Of a DNA stretch of 64,000 bases, positions 16,221 through 24,048 are shown in pieces. The translations under genes were made by a program, and so were the position numbers. A model generated the notes under the pieces. The model made no database searches. It was not told where the DNA came from and saw only the letters and a list, made by a program, of their open reading frames with translations. The DNA lies in NCBI RefSeq assembly GCF_963667735.1, contig NZ_OY763919.1, positions 1,054,001 to 1,118,000 of the forward strand, read 5' to 3'. The stretch comes from an uncultured Methanoregula sp. Its GTDB lineage: Archaea; Halobacteriota; Methanomicrobia; Methanomicrobiales; Methanospirillaceae. Positions within the stretch are counted from its first letter, which is position 1; each line of letters begins with the position of its first letter.

Positions 16221-16850
16221 ATGGAACCAAGAACCCTGGCACGCTATCTGGCCTCATCGGAAATCATCGACTTCCGCCACCCGGATGTTGCCGCCAAGGC
16301 CCGCGAACTCGCCCACGGGTGTACAACCGATACAGAAATTACAAAGCGTTGTTTTCTCTTTGTCCGCGATGAGATCTTCCACAGCTGGGATCACAAGATG
16401 AACCCGGTCACGCTGAAAGCCTCCGATGTGCTCAGGCACCGGACCGGTTTCTGTTTTGCCAAGAGCCATCTCTTTGCAGCGCTCCTCCGGGCAAACGGCA
16501 TTCCGGCCGGCCTCTGCTATCAGCGGCTCGTCTCGGGCGAGTTCGGCCAGCCGTTCTTCCTTCATGGTCTCAATGCCGTATACCTGAAGGACTTTGGATG
16601 GTACCGGGCCGATGCCCGGGGGCTGAAGCCGGGTCACGATACACAGTTCACCCCTCCTGTCGAGGCATTGCCTTACGTGGCCCGGGCACCCGGTGAGGCA
16701 GAACTTCCCGAGATCTGGGACGAACCACTTCCCTTCGTTGTGGATGTGCTGACCCGGTATACCGATATCGGACAGGTACGCCGGAACCTGCCGGATACCG
16801 AGGTGGTCCCCTTCCGAAAGGATGAACGCAATGAGGCAGAGCGGTACTGA
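16221..16850 (+). CDS. Transglutaminase-like domain protein
   Basis: 209 aa. The transglutaminase/papain-like triad is visible: Cys in RTGFCFAKSHLFAALLRANGIPAGLCYQR (about residue 78), His in FFLHGLNAVYL and Asp in WYRADARG. A helical N-terminus (TLARYLASSEIIDF...) precedes it. Such archaeal proteins are probable cysteine peptidases or deglycosylating enzymes; the substrate is unknown. It follows the HxlR gene by 14 nt on the same strand and may be co-transcribed. Confidence 0.8.
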   Translation: MEPRTLARYLASSEIIDFRHPDVAAKARELAHGCTTDTEITKRCFLFVRDEIFHSWDHKMNPVTLKASDVLRHRTGFCFAKSHLFAALLRANGIPAGLCYQRLVSGEFGQPFFLHGLNAVYLKDFGWYRADARGLKPGHDTQFTPPVEALPYVARAPGEAELPEIWDEPLPFVVDVLTRYTDIGQVRRNLPDTEVVPFRKDERNEAERY

Positions 16851-16930
16851 CCGGGACGACAAGCAAATCCGGGCATCCCGCCCTTTTGGCAGCGTACAAC
16901 CAGCTTTTATGCCCTCCCGGGAACAACGCA

Positions 16931-17677
16931 ATGTACACCATGGACAAGATTTCCCTTGAGGTGACGAGCGATGAATCCCCGATCCGGTTCCGCGACTGCT
17001 TCTCGGTACGGTACATCCAGTCGGCAGCCGTGCTCTCCCAGCTTGCCTATGCTCTTGAGAAGACATATCGGGATGCCGAATCTGTCCCGGAGGACTGCCT
17101 GCTCCGGCACGAAGCTTTCTCCCTGAATGCGATCCTCTCGTCCGTTGCCTTTCTTGAATCCACGATAAACGAGCTCCATGCCGATGCTGCCGATGGTGCG
17201 TACTTCTACCCCGACGGGGAGACCGAAGCCCTGCTCCGCACCATCGGTGAGGAATGGAAGAACGAGAAGAACTTTGACCGGGCCCCTCTTGTGACCAAGT
17301 TCCAGAAAATCCTGGACATTGCACAAAAATCCCCGTTTGCCGACACCGATCCGGCATTTTTCAATGTCCGCAATGTTATCGAGATGCGCAATCACCTTCT
17401 CCACTACAAGCGCGAATGGGTTGTCATCGAAGGTGGCCACACATCTGCCAGGAACGAGGAAACAGCCGGGGAAAAATTCGGAACGCTGCTCAGGAACCGG
17501 TTCGCCCCCAATCCCTTTGCCGACAAAAACCTGCCGTTCTTCCCCTACCAGTGCCTCGGCCACGGGTGTGCGGAATGGGCTGTGTTGAACAGCCTCATAT
17601 TCACGGATGCATTTTTCCGCAGGATCGGCCTTCCGGCACCGTATGAAGCGGTCCGCGACGAGATCCTGACACGGTAA
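16931..17677 (+). CDS. Hypothetical protein, helical, AbiV/HEPN-like size
   Basis: 248 aa from ATG 16931 (or 16940), with TTTTATG about 25 nt upstream as a TATA element; the frame opens earlier without a good start. It is predicted mostly helical, cytosolic, with conserved-looking stretches YIQSAAVLSQLAYALEKTY, AILSSVAFLESTINELHAD, NVRNVIEMRNHLLHYKREW and CAEWAVLNSLIFTDAFFRRIG. The 'R(N)xxxH' in MRNHLLHY and the long helices recall HEPN-like RNase folds or SWIM-less abortive infection proteins, but I do not recognise a family. No catalytic assignment is made. Confidence 0.65.
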   Translation: MYTMDKISLEVTSDESPIRFRDCFSVRYIQSAAVLSQLAYALEKTYRDAESVPEDCLLRHEAFSLNAILSSVAFLESTINELHADAADGAYFYPDGETEALLRTIGEEWKNEKNFDRAPLVTKFQKILDIAQKSPFADTDPAFFNVRNVIEMRNHLLHYKREWVVIEGGHTSARNEETAGEKFGTLLRNRFAPNPFADKNLPFFPYQCLGHGCAEWAVLNSLIFTDAFFRRIGLPAPYEAVRDEILTR

Positions 17678-17764
17678 TTTTTTTTGAAAGCTAAAAAGCA
17701 GGGCTGACAATCCGGCACTTCAAAAAAGGGATTCCAGATCTATCCAAGAGAAAAATCCCTGGAA
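17678..17764. terminator. Convergent terminator region
   Basis: A run of T (17679-17686) directly follows the stop of the plus-strand gene. AGGGATT (17727-17733) and AATCCCT (17754-17760) form a 7-bp inverted repeat, with an alternative TTCCAG/CTGGAA pairing, before the minus-strand zinc-ribbon gene ends at 17778. It could serve both directions. Confidence 0.45.
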
Positions 17765-17777
17765 ACGATCCGATCTA

Positions 17778-18179
17778 TTATTTCTTCTTCGCTTTTGGAG
17801 CCTTTTTCTTGGGCTCTTCCTTTGCCATGGACATCAGGTCGATGACATAACTCCCTTCTTTTCCCACGCTCACAATCCTCTCGTCGCTTTGTGCCATCTT
17901 CTCAAGGTTCAGCTCGTATGAACCGGGAGAGACGATCCGAATTGTCTCCACCCGGTCGTACATCTCGACCTCTTTCTTCTTTGGCTCGACTACTTCGAGG
18001 ACTTCCTCGTGAGACTCCTCGGCAATTTCCTCGATGGACTTTTCTTCGAGAACGTCCTTGTTGATCTCGCCTTCCTTGACGTAGAGGAACTTCTTGCCGC
18101 CGCAGCTTGCGCACCCTTTCAGGATCTCGGTTGATCCGTCCTTGTATTCCCGCCCGCATTTCGTACACTTGTGCGGCAT
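17778..18179 (-). CDS. Zinc-ribbon protein, OapC/ArvC-like
   Basis: 133 aa. Two CxxC pairs (CTKC and CASC) form an N-terminal zinc ribbon. An acidic helical middle (EEKSIEEIAEESHEEVLEVVEP) follows, then a beta-rich segment ending in a Lys-rich tail. This matches the archaeal OapC/ArvC family encoded with an Era-like GTPase. ATG 18179 was chosen because GGGTGA, the end of the GTPase gene, stands 6 nt before it as a ribosome site; a GTG at 18188 is the alternative. In Haloferax the locus also carries ArvB (DUF2073); none lies between the genes here. Confidence 0.75.
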   Translation of the reverse strand: MPHKCTKCGREYKDGSTEILKGCASCGGKKFLYVKEGEINKDVLEEKSIEEIAEESHEEVLEVVEPKKKEVEMYDRVETIRIVSPGSYELNLEKMAQSDERIVSVGKEGSYVIDLMSMAKEEPKKKAPKAKKK

Positions 18180-18184
18180 GGTGT

Positions 18185-18838
18185 TCACCCGAAGTATTCG
18201 AGCATCATCTCGTAGAGATCTTCAACATTCCTGCCTTCAAGACCCGATATGGCGACAACCGGGTGCTGGGGAAATGCGCTGCGGATCCGGGCAGGGGCGG
18301 CATCCGGCAGGTCGATCTTGTTTGCGACAATGATGACCGGCAGGTTCCGGCTCTCGATGATCCCGATCATCATGATATTGACCTGCATGAAGGGATCGAG
18401 CGTCGAATCCAGCATGTACACGACGCCATCGATATCCTCCCGCAGCCAGTGCATGGCTTCCGCAACCCCCTCGGTTGCTTCCCGCGCACGGATGATTGCC
18501 TCGTCCTTCTCCATCCCGAATTCAAGGAACTCGTGGTAATCTATCTTGGTGGTGACCCCCGGTGTATCCACGATATCCATCGTGATTGTGTTCCCGTTTG
18601 CCCCGGAGATGATCACATCTTCCTTCTTTCTCGCCCTCCGTGTCTCGTGAGGGATCTCGCTCACCGGACCTATTGCATCCCCGGTCCAGTCCCGGGCAAT
18701 GCGGTTTGCAAGCGTGGTCTTTCCCGCATTGGGCGGGCCGTAAATCCCGATGCGTGTCCTCTTTTTCTTGAAAAAGCGATTGAGGAAACTGGAAAATTTC
18801 TTCTTGGCCGTACCAAACGTCTGGTAAAATATTTTCAC
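18185..18838 (-). CDS. Era-like small GTPase, OapA/ArvA-like
   Basis: 217 aa from GTG 18838. The basic, aromatic N-terminus (KIFYQTFGTAKKKFSSFLNRFFKKKR) could be an amphipathic membrane anchor. GTPase motifs follow: G1 GPPNAGKT (34-41), G3 DTPG, G4 NKID and G5-like SGLEG. It belongs to the Era/Obg-like archaeal GTPases next to a zinc-ribbon partner. The Haloferax volcanii homologue family (OapA, renamed ArvA) is reported to drive extracellular vesicle formation; transfer of that role to this organism is inference. A TATA-like box CATAATAAAC lies at about 18921-18930 on the minus strand. Confidence 0.8.
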   Translation of the reverse strand: MKIFYQTFGTAKKKFSSFLNRFFKKKRTRIGIYGPPNAGKTTLANRIARDWTGDAIGPVSEIPHETRRARKKEDVIISGANGNTITMDIVDTPGVTTKIDYHEFLEFGMEKDEAIIRAREATEGVAEAMHWLREDIDGVVYMLDSTLDPFMQVNIMMIGIIESRNLPVIIVANKIDLPDAAPARIRSAFPQHPVVAISGLEGRNVEDLYEMMLEYFG

Positions 18839-18861
18839 GGTACATCCCGCCGGTTACGTCT

Positions 18862-18912
18862 TGTATTCTGGTACAAAGAATTCACCATAATTCGTTAGTA
18901 GTGTATAGAATA
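18862..18912. promoter_or_regulatory. Inverted repeat upstream of the GTPase gene
   Basis: GTATTCT (18862-18868) and AGAATAC (18906-18912) are exact inverted copies 37 nt apart, between the GTPase start and its likely TATA box. The spacing is long for a single dimer site. Confidence 0.3.
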
Positions 18913-19016
18913 CGCAGTTTATTATGTTTCTCGTAGAGTTCCCCTGGTCCTCGCCGGTGACTGTTTCCGGACCTGCCGGAATATTACCCGCAGGCATGGG
19001 AATCTGCCCGGGCCAA

Positions 19017-19086
19017 ATTGTATTTATAGGGGGATGAGGCAGTATGCTATTTGTAATCATCAGAATCAAGCACACCATGGAGGTGA
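19017..19086 (+). promoter_or_regulatory. Promoter and strong ribosome site of the CBS cluster
   Basis: ATTGTATTTATAG (19017-19029) is a good TATA element; initiation is expected near 19050. GGAGGTGA (19079-19086), nearly the full archaeal Shine-Dalgarno consensus, stands 3 nt before ATG 19090, so this operon has a leadered, efficiently translated mRNA. Confidence 0.6.
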
Positions 19087-19089
19087 CTC

Positions 19090-19656
19090 ATGAAAAAGAC
19101 TTCGAACGCAATTCGCTTCGAGACCCGCGTACCCTTGAAGGAGATAATGCGGCACGACCCGACCACGATCAGTTCAGGTGCCACGGTGGAAAAGGCAGCT
19201 GCAGCAATGTGCCACGATGATGTGGGAAGCTGCATAGTCCTCCAGCATAACCTGCCCGTCGGTATCGTGACTGAACAGGATATCAACTGCAAGGTTGTTG
19301 CAAAGGATCTCAAGCCGAGCACAGTACATGTGAACGAAATCATGAGCACGCCACTCATTACGGTGAGTGCGGAGAAGACTGTAGGCGATGCTGCCAGCAT
19401 GATGGTGACTCATAAGGTCCGGAGACTTCCGGTAGTCGACGATAAGAAAAAAGTTATTGGTATCGTGACTGTCCGGGATCTCCTGACCGTTTCCAACGAG
19501 CTCAACGAACTCTTGACCGATCTCATCGAGATCAACCGGGAAGAGATCGTTGAGCAGGGCATATGCAGCCGCTGCAGTCAGATGTCTGATGACCTCAAGC
19601 GGGTGGACAGCGTTCTGCTCTGCCCCCGCTGCCGTGAGGAGGACAATATCACATGA
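19090..19656 (+). CDS. Two-CBS-domain protein with C-terminal zinc ribbon
   Basis: 188 aa. CBS 1 (about residues 15-70: EIMRHDPTTISSGATVEKAAAAM...GIVTEQD) and CBS 2 (about 78-135: EIMSTPLITVSAEKTVGDAASMM...GIVTVRD) make one Bateman module. A linker helix and a zinc ribbon, CSRC (about 159-162) and CPRC (about 178-181), follow. Bateman modules bind adenine nucleotides or SAM; the ribbon could contact nucleic acid or protein. First gene of the five-gene cluster; its end overlaps the next start by 4 nt. Confidence 0.85.
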   Translation: MKKTSNAIRFETRVPLKEIMRHDPTTISSGATVEKAAAAMCHDDVGSCIVLQHNLPVGIVTEQDINCKVVAKDLKPSTVHVNEIMSTPLITVSAEKTVGDAASMMVTHKVRRLPVVDDKKKVIGIVTVRDLLTVSNELNELLTDLIEINREEIVEQGICSRCSQMSDDLKRVDSVLLCPRCREEDNIT

Positions 19657-20402
19657 GGACGGCACAGGATTTCATCATTGAGATCCCTGTGCTGAAACCA
19701 GACGACCAGATAACCAGGGCACGGCAGATCTTGAGAGATGACCGGTTCCGTGAGATCTATGTCGTGGATGGAAAGAAAAATCTGCTCGGGTACATCGATA
19801 TCACGGATGGCCTGAGGGAAACCTCCACGAAATCGAACGTCACAATCCGGGGATTCATACGGGATGCCCCTATGGCAGACCCGGCAGAGTCCATCGAACG
19901 GGTAGCAGGTATGATGCGGGAATACCGCACGGACAGCGTAGCAGTTGTAAGCCCGAAACCCCGGCTGATCGGCGGGCTGCTCTTATCCGACCTATTCCCG
20001 GTCATCATCTCGCGCAATGAACTGCACGGCCTGGTTTCAGACAGGATGACACAGAAAGTGATCGCAGCCGATCCCTCCGATGAGCTCCAGCGGGTTTACT
20101 CGATGATCATGGAGAGCGGGTATTCCGCGTTCCCGGTTGTCAAGAAAAAAAGGCTCGTAGGCATAGTATCGAGAAGAGACCTGATAAGTTCGCGGCATGT
20201 CCGGTCGGAGCTTGCCCGTAATGCCCGGATACCTCTTGAAGACCTCATGACAAAAGTGGTGTTCACGATAACCCCGGACGATCCCGTCAGCGCGGCTGCG
20301 GAGATGCTTGTCAGGCACGATGTCAGCCTGCTGCCGGTGATGGAAGGCGATCACCTGGCTGGCGTGATAAACCGGCACGATATTCTTGCCGCTCTTGCCT
20401 GA
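19653..20402 (+). CDS. Four-CBS-domain protein
   Basis: 249 aa made almost entirely of four CBS repeats (two Bateman pairs). Each ends with a strand-turn of the form LxGxI/V..xD: LLGYIDITDGL, LIGGLLLSDLF, LVGIVSRRDLI, LAGVINRHDIL. The first two repeats are the most diverged. No enzymatic, DNA-binding or membrane domain is attached, so it must act through partners. Start overlaps the preceding stop (ATGAGG). A strong hairpin follows the gene (20426-20450). Confidence 0.85.
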   Translation: MRTAQDFIIEIPVLKPDDQITRARQILRDDRFREIYVVDGKKNLLGYIDITDGLRETSTKSNVTIRGFIRDAPMADPAESIERVAGMMREYRTDSVAVVSPKPRLIGGLLLSDLFPVIISRNELHGLVSDRMTQKVIAADPSDELQRVYSMIMESGYSAFPVVKKKRLVGIVSRRDLISSRHVRSELARNARIPLEDLMTKVVFTITPDDPVSAAAEMLVRHDVSLLPVMEGDHLAGVINRHDILAALA

Positions 20403-20425
20403 TCAAGGCTCGGGGAATCAATGGA

Positions 20426-20450
20426 GATCCCTCCCTTTGCGGGAGGGATC
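20426..20450 (+). other. Strong hairpin between CBS genes
   Basis: GATCCCTCCC-TTTGC-GGGAGGGATC, a perfect 10-bp stem with a 5-nt loop, in the 99-bp gap between the second and third CBS genes. No T-run follows, so it is not a classical intrinsic terminator. It may protect or delimit the upstream mRNA or mark an RNA-processing point. Confidence 0.6.
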
Positions 20451-20501
20451 CGCTATCAGAACCAAGGAAAAACTGGTCACGAGAATTAAGGAGGGTGATA
20501 C

Positions 20502-21443
20502 ATGCACCAGAATGACCGGAGCATCAAACAGGGCGACAGGCTCCTGAAGATGCAGGGAAAACTCGACCGGGGTCCGGTGGAGTTCAAATCCCATATAGCA
20601 GAACAGGAAGGAGAGATCATGGCGATCGCCACCCGCGACGTCACTGCAATGCCGCCGACCCAGAGTATCCTTGCGGCAGCAGAGCATATGACGAAGTGTG
20701 GTTTCCGGCGCCTACCGGTGACCGATGCCGGTACCGGCAGGGTACGGGGGATAATCACCTCGGGAGATATCATGAACTTCATGGGTGGCGGGGACAAGTT
20801 CCGCCTCGTCCAGGTCCGGCACGGGGGAAACCTCCTTGCGGCGCTCAATGAGCCGGTCCGCACCATCATGACCCAGCAGCTTGCGACCCTGCAAAGCGAT
20901 GCCCGGATCACCGATGCCGTAGAGATTATCGTAAAAAAGAAGATCGGCGGCCTGCCCGTGGTCGATAAAGAGGACGTTCTCATGGGAATCGTGACGGAAC
21001 GGGATGTCATGCGGGTGCTCGCGGCACAGCACAGCCACCTCCACGCGGAGGACATCATGAGCTCGGCCCTGCGGGTCACCGGACCCGACAGCACTATTGC
21101 CTCCGTTACACGGGACATGACAAAATGCAGGTTCCGAAGGCTGCCCGTTGTCAGTGACGATGTCCTTTATGGCATCGTTACGGCAACGGACATCATGCGC
21201 TATCTCGGGAGCCGGGAGGTCTTCTCCCGTCTCACAACGGGCAGTTTCGCGGAGGTTGCCGATCTCCCGGTCCGGGCCCTGGTGGCAGGGGAGCTCTTCA
21301 CAACAACTCCCGAGAAGAGCATCAACGATGTTGCCCGCGAGATGCTGGAAAAGAACATCGGGGCGCTCCCGGTGATCGAGGACTCCCGTCTGATCGGCCT
21401 CGTCACCGAGTTCGACCTTGTGAAAGCCTTTGCAAAGGGGTGA
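20502..21443 (+). CDS. Four-CBS-domain protein with N-terminal extension
   Basis: 313 aa. A charged extension of about 45 residues (MHQNDRSIKQGDRLLKMQGKL...) precedes four CBS repeats, which end RGIITSGDIM, MGIVTERDVM, YGIVTATDIM and IGLVTEFDLV. The repeats MTKCGFRRLPV and MTKCRFRRLPV in CBS 1 and 3 are near-identical, showing internal duplication. A very strong ribosome site GGAGGGTGAT precedes ATG 20502. Start chosen from that site; an internal ATG (MAIATRD) at residue 40 would skip the extension. Confidence 0.85.
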   Translation: MHQNDRSIKQGDRLLKMQGKLDRGPVEFKSHIAEQEGEIMAIATRDVTAMPPTQSILAAAEHMTKCGFRRLPVTDAGTGRVRGIITSGDIMNFMGGGDKFRLVQVRHGGNLLAALNEPVRTIMTQQLATLQSDARITDAVEIIVKKKIGGLPVVDKEDVLMGIVTERDVMRVLAAQHSHLHAEDIMSSALRVTGPDSTIASVTRDMTKCRFRRLPVVSDDVLYGIVTATDIMRYLGSREVFSRLTTGSFAEVADLPVRALVAGELFTTTPEKSINDVAREMLEKNIGALPVIEDSRLIGLVTEFDLVKAFAKG

Positions 21444-21449
21444 AATGTC

Positions 21450-22289
21450 ATGTACGCCCGTGATGTGATGACCGCACCGGTCTATACGGTATCTCCCAAT
21501 GAGACCGTTGCCCATGCGAGGAACCTGATGGTCCGGCATAAGATCTCGCGCCTGCTGGTCATGGAGGGGGGGATCCTTTCCGGGATCCTGACCAAGAAGG
21601 ATATTGCATACCGGCTGCGGCAGGGCGAGCCTGTCTGGCGCCGCCGCCCGCTCGACCGGATACCGGCAGGTGCGCTTGCAACGGAAAATCTGTTCACGGT
21701 TGTCCCCGATTCGCCGGTCCGGAAGATTGCCCGCCTCTTTGTCGAGAAGGCCATCAGCAGCGTCCCGGTCATCGATGCCGGGAGTGTTGCAGGGATTGTA
21801 ACAAAGACCGATCTGATGAAATCCGCCCTTGTCCGGAATCTGAAAGGTACCGCCCGGGACGTGATGGAGGATGTAGCGGTTGTGAACCGGTACCATTCGC
21901 TGAATCATGTGGTAAGCGTAATGAAAGAGAGGAACGACAAGGTGCTCGTATGTGACGAGGAGGGTGCTCCCGCCGGCATCATAACCGAGACGAATCTTGC
22001 GTTCTTTGAAGACGAACCCAGAGTTTCAGGCATGGTGGGAAAAGATGTAACGATATCGAGACGTGAGACCTCACAGAAAAAGAGCGGATTAAGCCAGCTC
22101 TCGGTTGCATCGGTCATCGCCGAGGACGTTATGACGAGCCCCGTCAGAACGGTGCCTCCGGGGACCGATCTTGTGGAAGTTATCGCAATGATGGAAAGAG
22201 ACCATGTCAACAGCCTTGTTGTCATGGAAAATGACACAATTTCCGGGATTGTAAAACGCGATGATATCATAAAGGAAGTGGCGAAATGA
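21450..22289 (+). CDS. Four-CBS-domain protein
   Basis: 279 aa with four CBS repeats: DVMTAPVYTVSPNETV...SGILTKKDIA; TENLFTVVPDSPV...AGIVTKTDLM; DVMEDVAVVNRYHSL...AGIITETNLA; and DVMTSPVRTVPPGTDL...SGIVKRDDII. A polar linker (ISRRETSQKKSG) separates repeats 3 and 4. No other domain. Starts 6 nt after the previous gene and overlaps the next by 4 nt, so the genes are translationally coupled. Confidence 0.85.
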   Translation: MYARDVMTAPVYTVSPNETVAHARNLMVRHKISRLLVMEGGILSGILTKKDIAYRLRQGEPVWRRRPLDRIPAGALATENLFTVVPDSPVRKIARLFVEKAISSVPVIDAGSVAGIVTKTDLMKSALVRNLKGTARDVMEDVAVVNRYHSLNHVVSVMKERNDKVLVCDEEGAPAGIITETNLAFFEDEPRVSGMVGKDVTISRRETSQKKSGLSQLSVASVIAEDVMTSPVRTVPPGTDLVEVIAMMERDHVNSLVVMENDTISGIVKRDDIIKEVAK

Positions 22290-23062
22290 CAAAAGAAGTT
22301 TTTATCAAAGATATAATGGCAAAGCCGATGACGATCGCAAAATCAGCAAAGATCACTGAAGCTCTTGATAAGATGCTGGACGGGGGAATCGACCCTCTCA
22401 TTGCGGTGAATAACAACGCGGTTGTCGGGACGGTATCCCGCCAGGCCATAGCCGAGAAGCTGGGCAGCAAGCAGAACTCGGATATCGCCCCTGCTGCCAT
22501 CCATGTCGCAAGCGTTGTCGACGAGGACTTCACGAGCGTATATCCGGATGAAAGCGTCAACGTGCTCATCCCGCTGCTCCAGCGCTACAAGCTGGTCGTG
22601 GTCTATGATGCCGACCACAAACTCATCGGCCAGGTGGCGGCAGGTGACCTGTTGAAGAAGTACATCCCGGAAGATGGGATTGCCGGGGCGGTAGAAAAAG
22701 TGGTCACGATCGATGCCGGCGAGCGGGTAGTCCACCTGCGGCGCCGGATGCTCGATGACAACATCACCCGCTTTGTGGTCTCGGAACAGGAGAAATATGT
22801 GGGGATCGTAACGGAGACCGATGTTGCCATTGCACTCCGCAAGTTCCGCGAATCCGTGACCGACAACCACCAGGATCACCGGATCCGGAACCTGCTGGTA
22901 AAAGACATCATGAGTGCGCCCCTGATCTCCGTTGAGCGGACTGCAAAAGCAGCCGATATTGTCGCGCTCATGCTCAAGAAGAACATCAGCTCCCTGCCGG
23001 TGATGGACAAGGGCAAGCTCTTTGGCCTTGTCACGCGCCGCTCTCTGGTACATGCCCTCTGA
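22286..23062 (+). CDS. Four-CBS-domain protein
   Basis: 258 aa. Four CBS repeats: DIMAKPMTIAKSAKIT...; a diverged second repeat around FTSVYPDESVNVLIPLLQRY; a third (VVTIDAGERVVHLRRRML...YVGIVTETDVA); and a canonical fourth (DIMSAPLISVERTAKAADIVALM...FGLVTRRSLV). No additional domain. Last gene of the cluster; the stop at 23062 is followed by about 100 bp before a GNAT gene with its own possible TATA element. Confidence 0.85.
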   Translation: MTKEVFIKDIMAKPMTIAKSAKITEALDKMLDGGIDPLIAVNNNAVVGTVSRQAIAEKLGSKQNSDIAPAAIHVASVVDEDFTSVYPDESVNVLIPLLQRYKLVVVYDADHKLIGQVAAGDLLKKYIPEDGIAGAVEKVVTIDAGERVVHLRRRMLDDNITRFVVSEQEKYVGIVTETDVAIALRKFRESVTDNHQDHRIRNLLVKDIMSAPLISVERTAKAADIVALMLKKNISSLPVMDKGKLFGLVTRRSLVHAL

Positions 23063-23169
23063 TGCAAGCGGTTAATCACACAACCTCTCTTTTTCACCAA
23101 TTATCGTCCGGATTTCCCTGCCCGGCGGACCGCCACGTGTATGTAGCTGTCCTGCCCATATCCTGTCAG

Positions 23170-24027
23170 ATGGTTATGAACACAGGGAATGTCCGGTTCC
23201 GGCAGATGAACCGGGATGAAGTAGGGATCGCGGTGGAATGGGCCGCTGGCGAGGGATGGAATCCCGGTCTTTCGGATGCAGCATGTTTTTATCCTGTTGA
23301 CCCGGAGGGGTTCTTCTGCGCCGAAGCTGAGGGGAAGATCGTGGGAACGGCCGCGGTGGTCAACTACGATGACCGGTTCTCTTTTGGGGGTTTCTATATT
23401 GTAGCCCCCGAGTACCGGGCGCACGGAGTGGGCATGCAGCTTGCGCGGCACGCAATGTCCCACGCCGGGTCCCGCGTCATCGGGTTCGACGGTGTTGTTG
23501 CAATGGTGGAGAAGTACGAGAAGAACGGGGGTCTCTTCCTGCACTACAACAATGCCCGGTACGAAGGCCGGGGCGGGGGTGCGGTGCCCGGGGGTCTTAT
23601 CTCCATAAGCGATGTCCGCTTCAGGGACCTGGCTGATTACGATGCCGCCCATTTCCCGGCCCGGCGCGAAGAGTTCCTCCGCTGCTGGATCAGTCAGGAG
23701 GGGCACTTCGGGCTTGCGAAACTGGACCCCGAGGGGAAGATCCTGGGGTACGGTGTCCGGAGGGCCTGCCGGACCGGCCATAAGATAGGCCCGCTCTTTG
23801 CCCGGGACCGCCCAGCCGCCGAACTCATCCTTGCCGGCCTTGTTGCCGGCATCCCGGGCGAGCCGTTCTATCTCGACATACCGGTCCCGAACGAAGCAGC
23901 GGTCGCGCTCGTGAAGGACCGGGGGATGGTCCCGGTCTTCTACACGGCCCGGCTCTACACCCGGCCGGAACCGGTTCCCCTTCCCCTCCATGAGATCTTC
24001 GGTGTCACTTCCTTCGAGCTCGGGTAG
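23170..24027 (+). CDS. GNAT-family acetyltransferase with C-terminal second domain
   Basis: 285 aa from ATG 23170 (MVMNTGNVRFRQMNRDE); the open frame begins near 23062 but the first 36 residues look non-coding. The N-terminal GNAT domain includes GGFYIVAPEYRAHGVGMQLARHAM, the acetyl-CoA loop (about residues 80-100). The C-terminal half (ILGYGVRRACRTGHKIGPLFARD...PVPNEAAVALVKDRGM) resembles the second domain of YitH/HolE2-like GNAT proteins. Acceptor substrate unknown. Confidence 0.8.
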   Translation: MVMNTGNVRFRQMNRDEVGIAVEWAAGEGWNPGLSDAACFYPVDPEGFFCAEAEGKIVGTAAVVNYDDRFSFGGFYIVAPEYRAHGVGMQLARHAMSHAGSRVIGFDGVVAMVEKYEKNGGLFLHYNNARYEGRGGGAVPGGLISISDVRFRDLADYDAAHFPARREEFLRCWISQEGHFGLAKLDPEGKILGYGVRRACRTGHKIGPLFARDRPAAELILAGLVAGIPGEPFYLDIPVPNEAAVALVKDRGMVPVFYTARLYTRPEPVPLPLHEIFGVTSFELG

Positions 24028-24048
24028 GTAAAATCCAGGTCTCTCCCC

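Noticed and set aside
20712..21908. 398-codon frame antisense to the CBS genes
   Set aside because: It crosses two clear CBS genes and its stop-free stretch follows from base composition.
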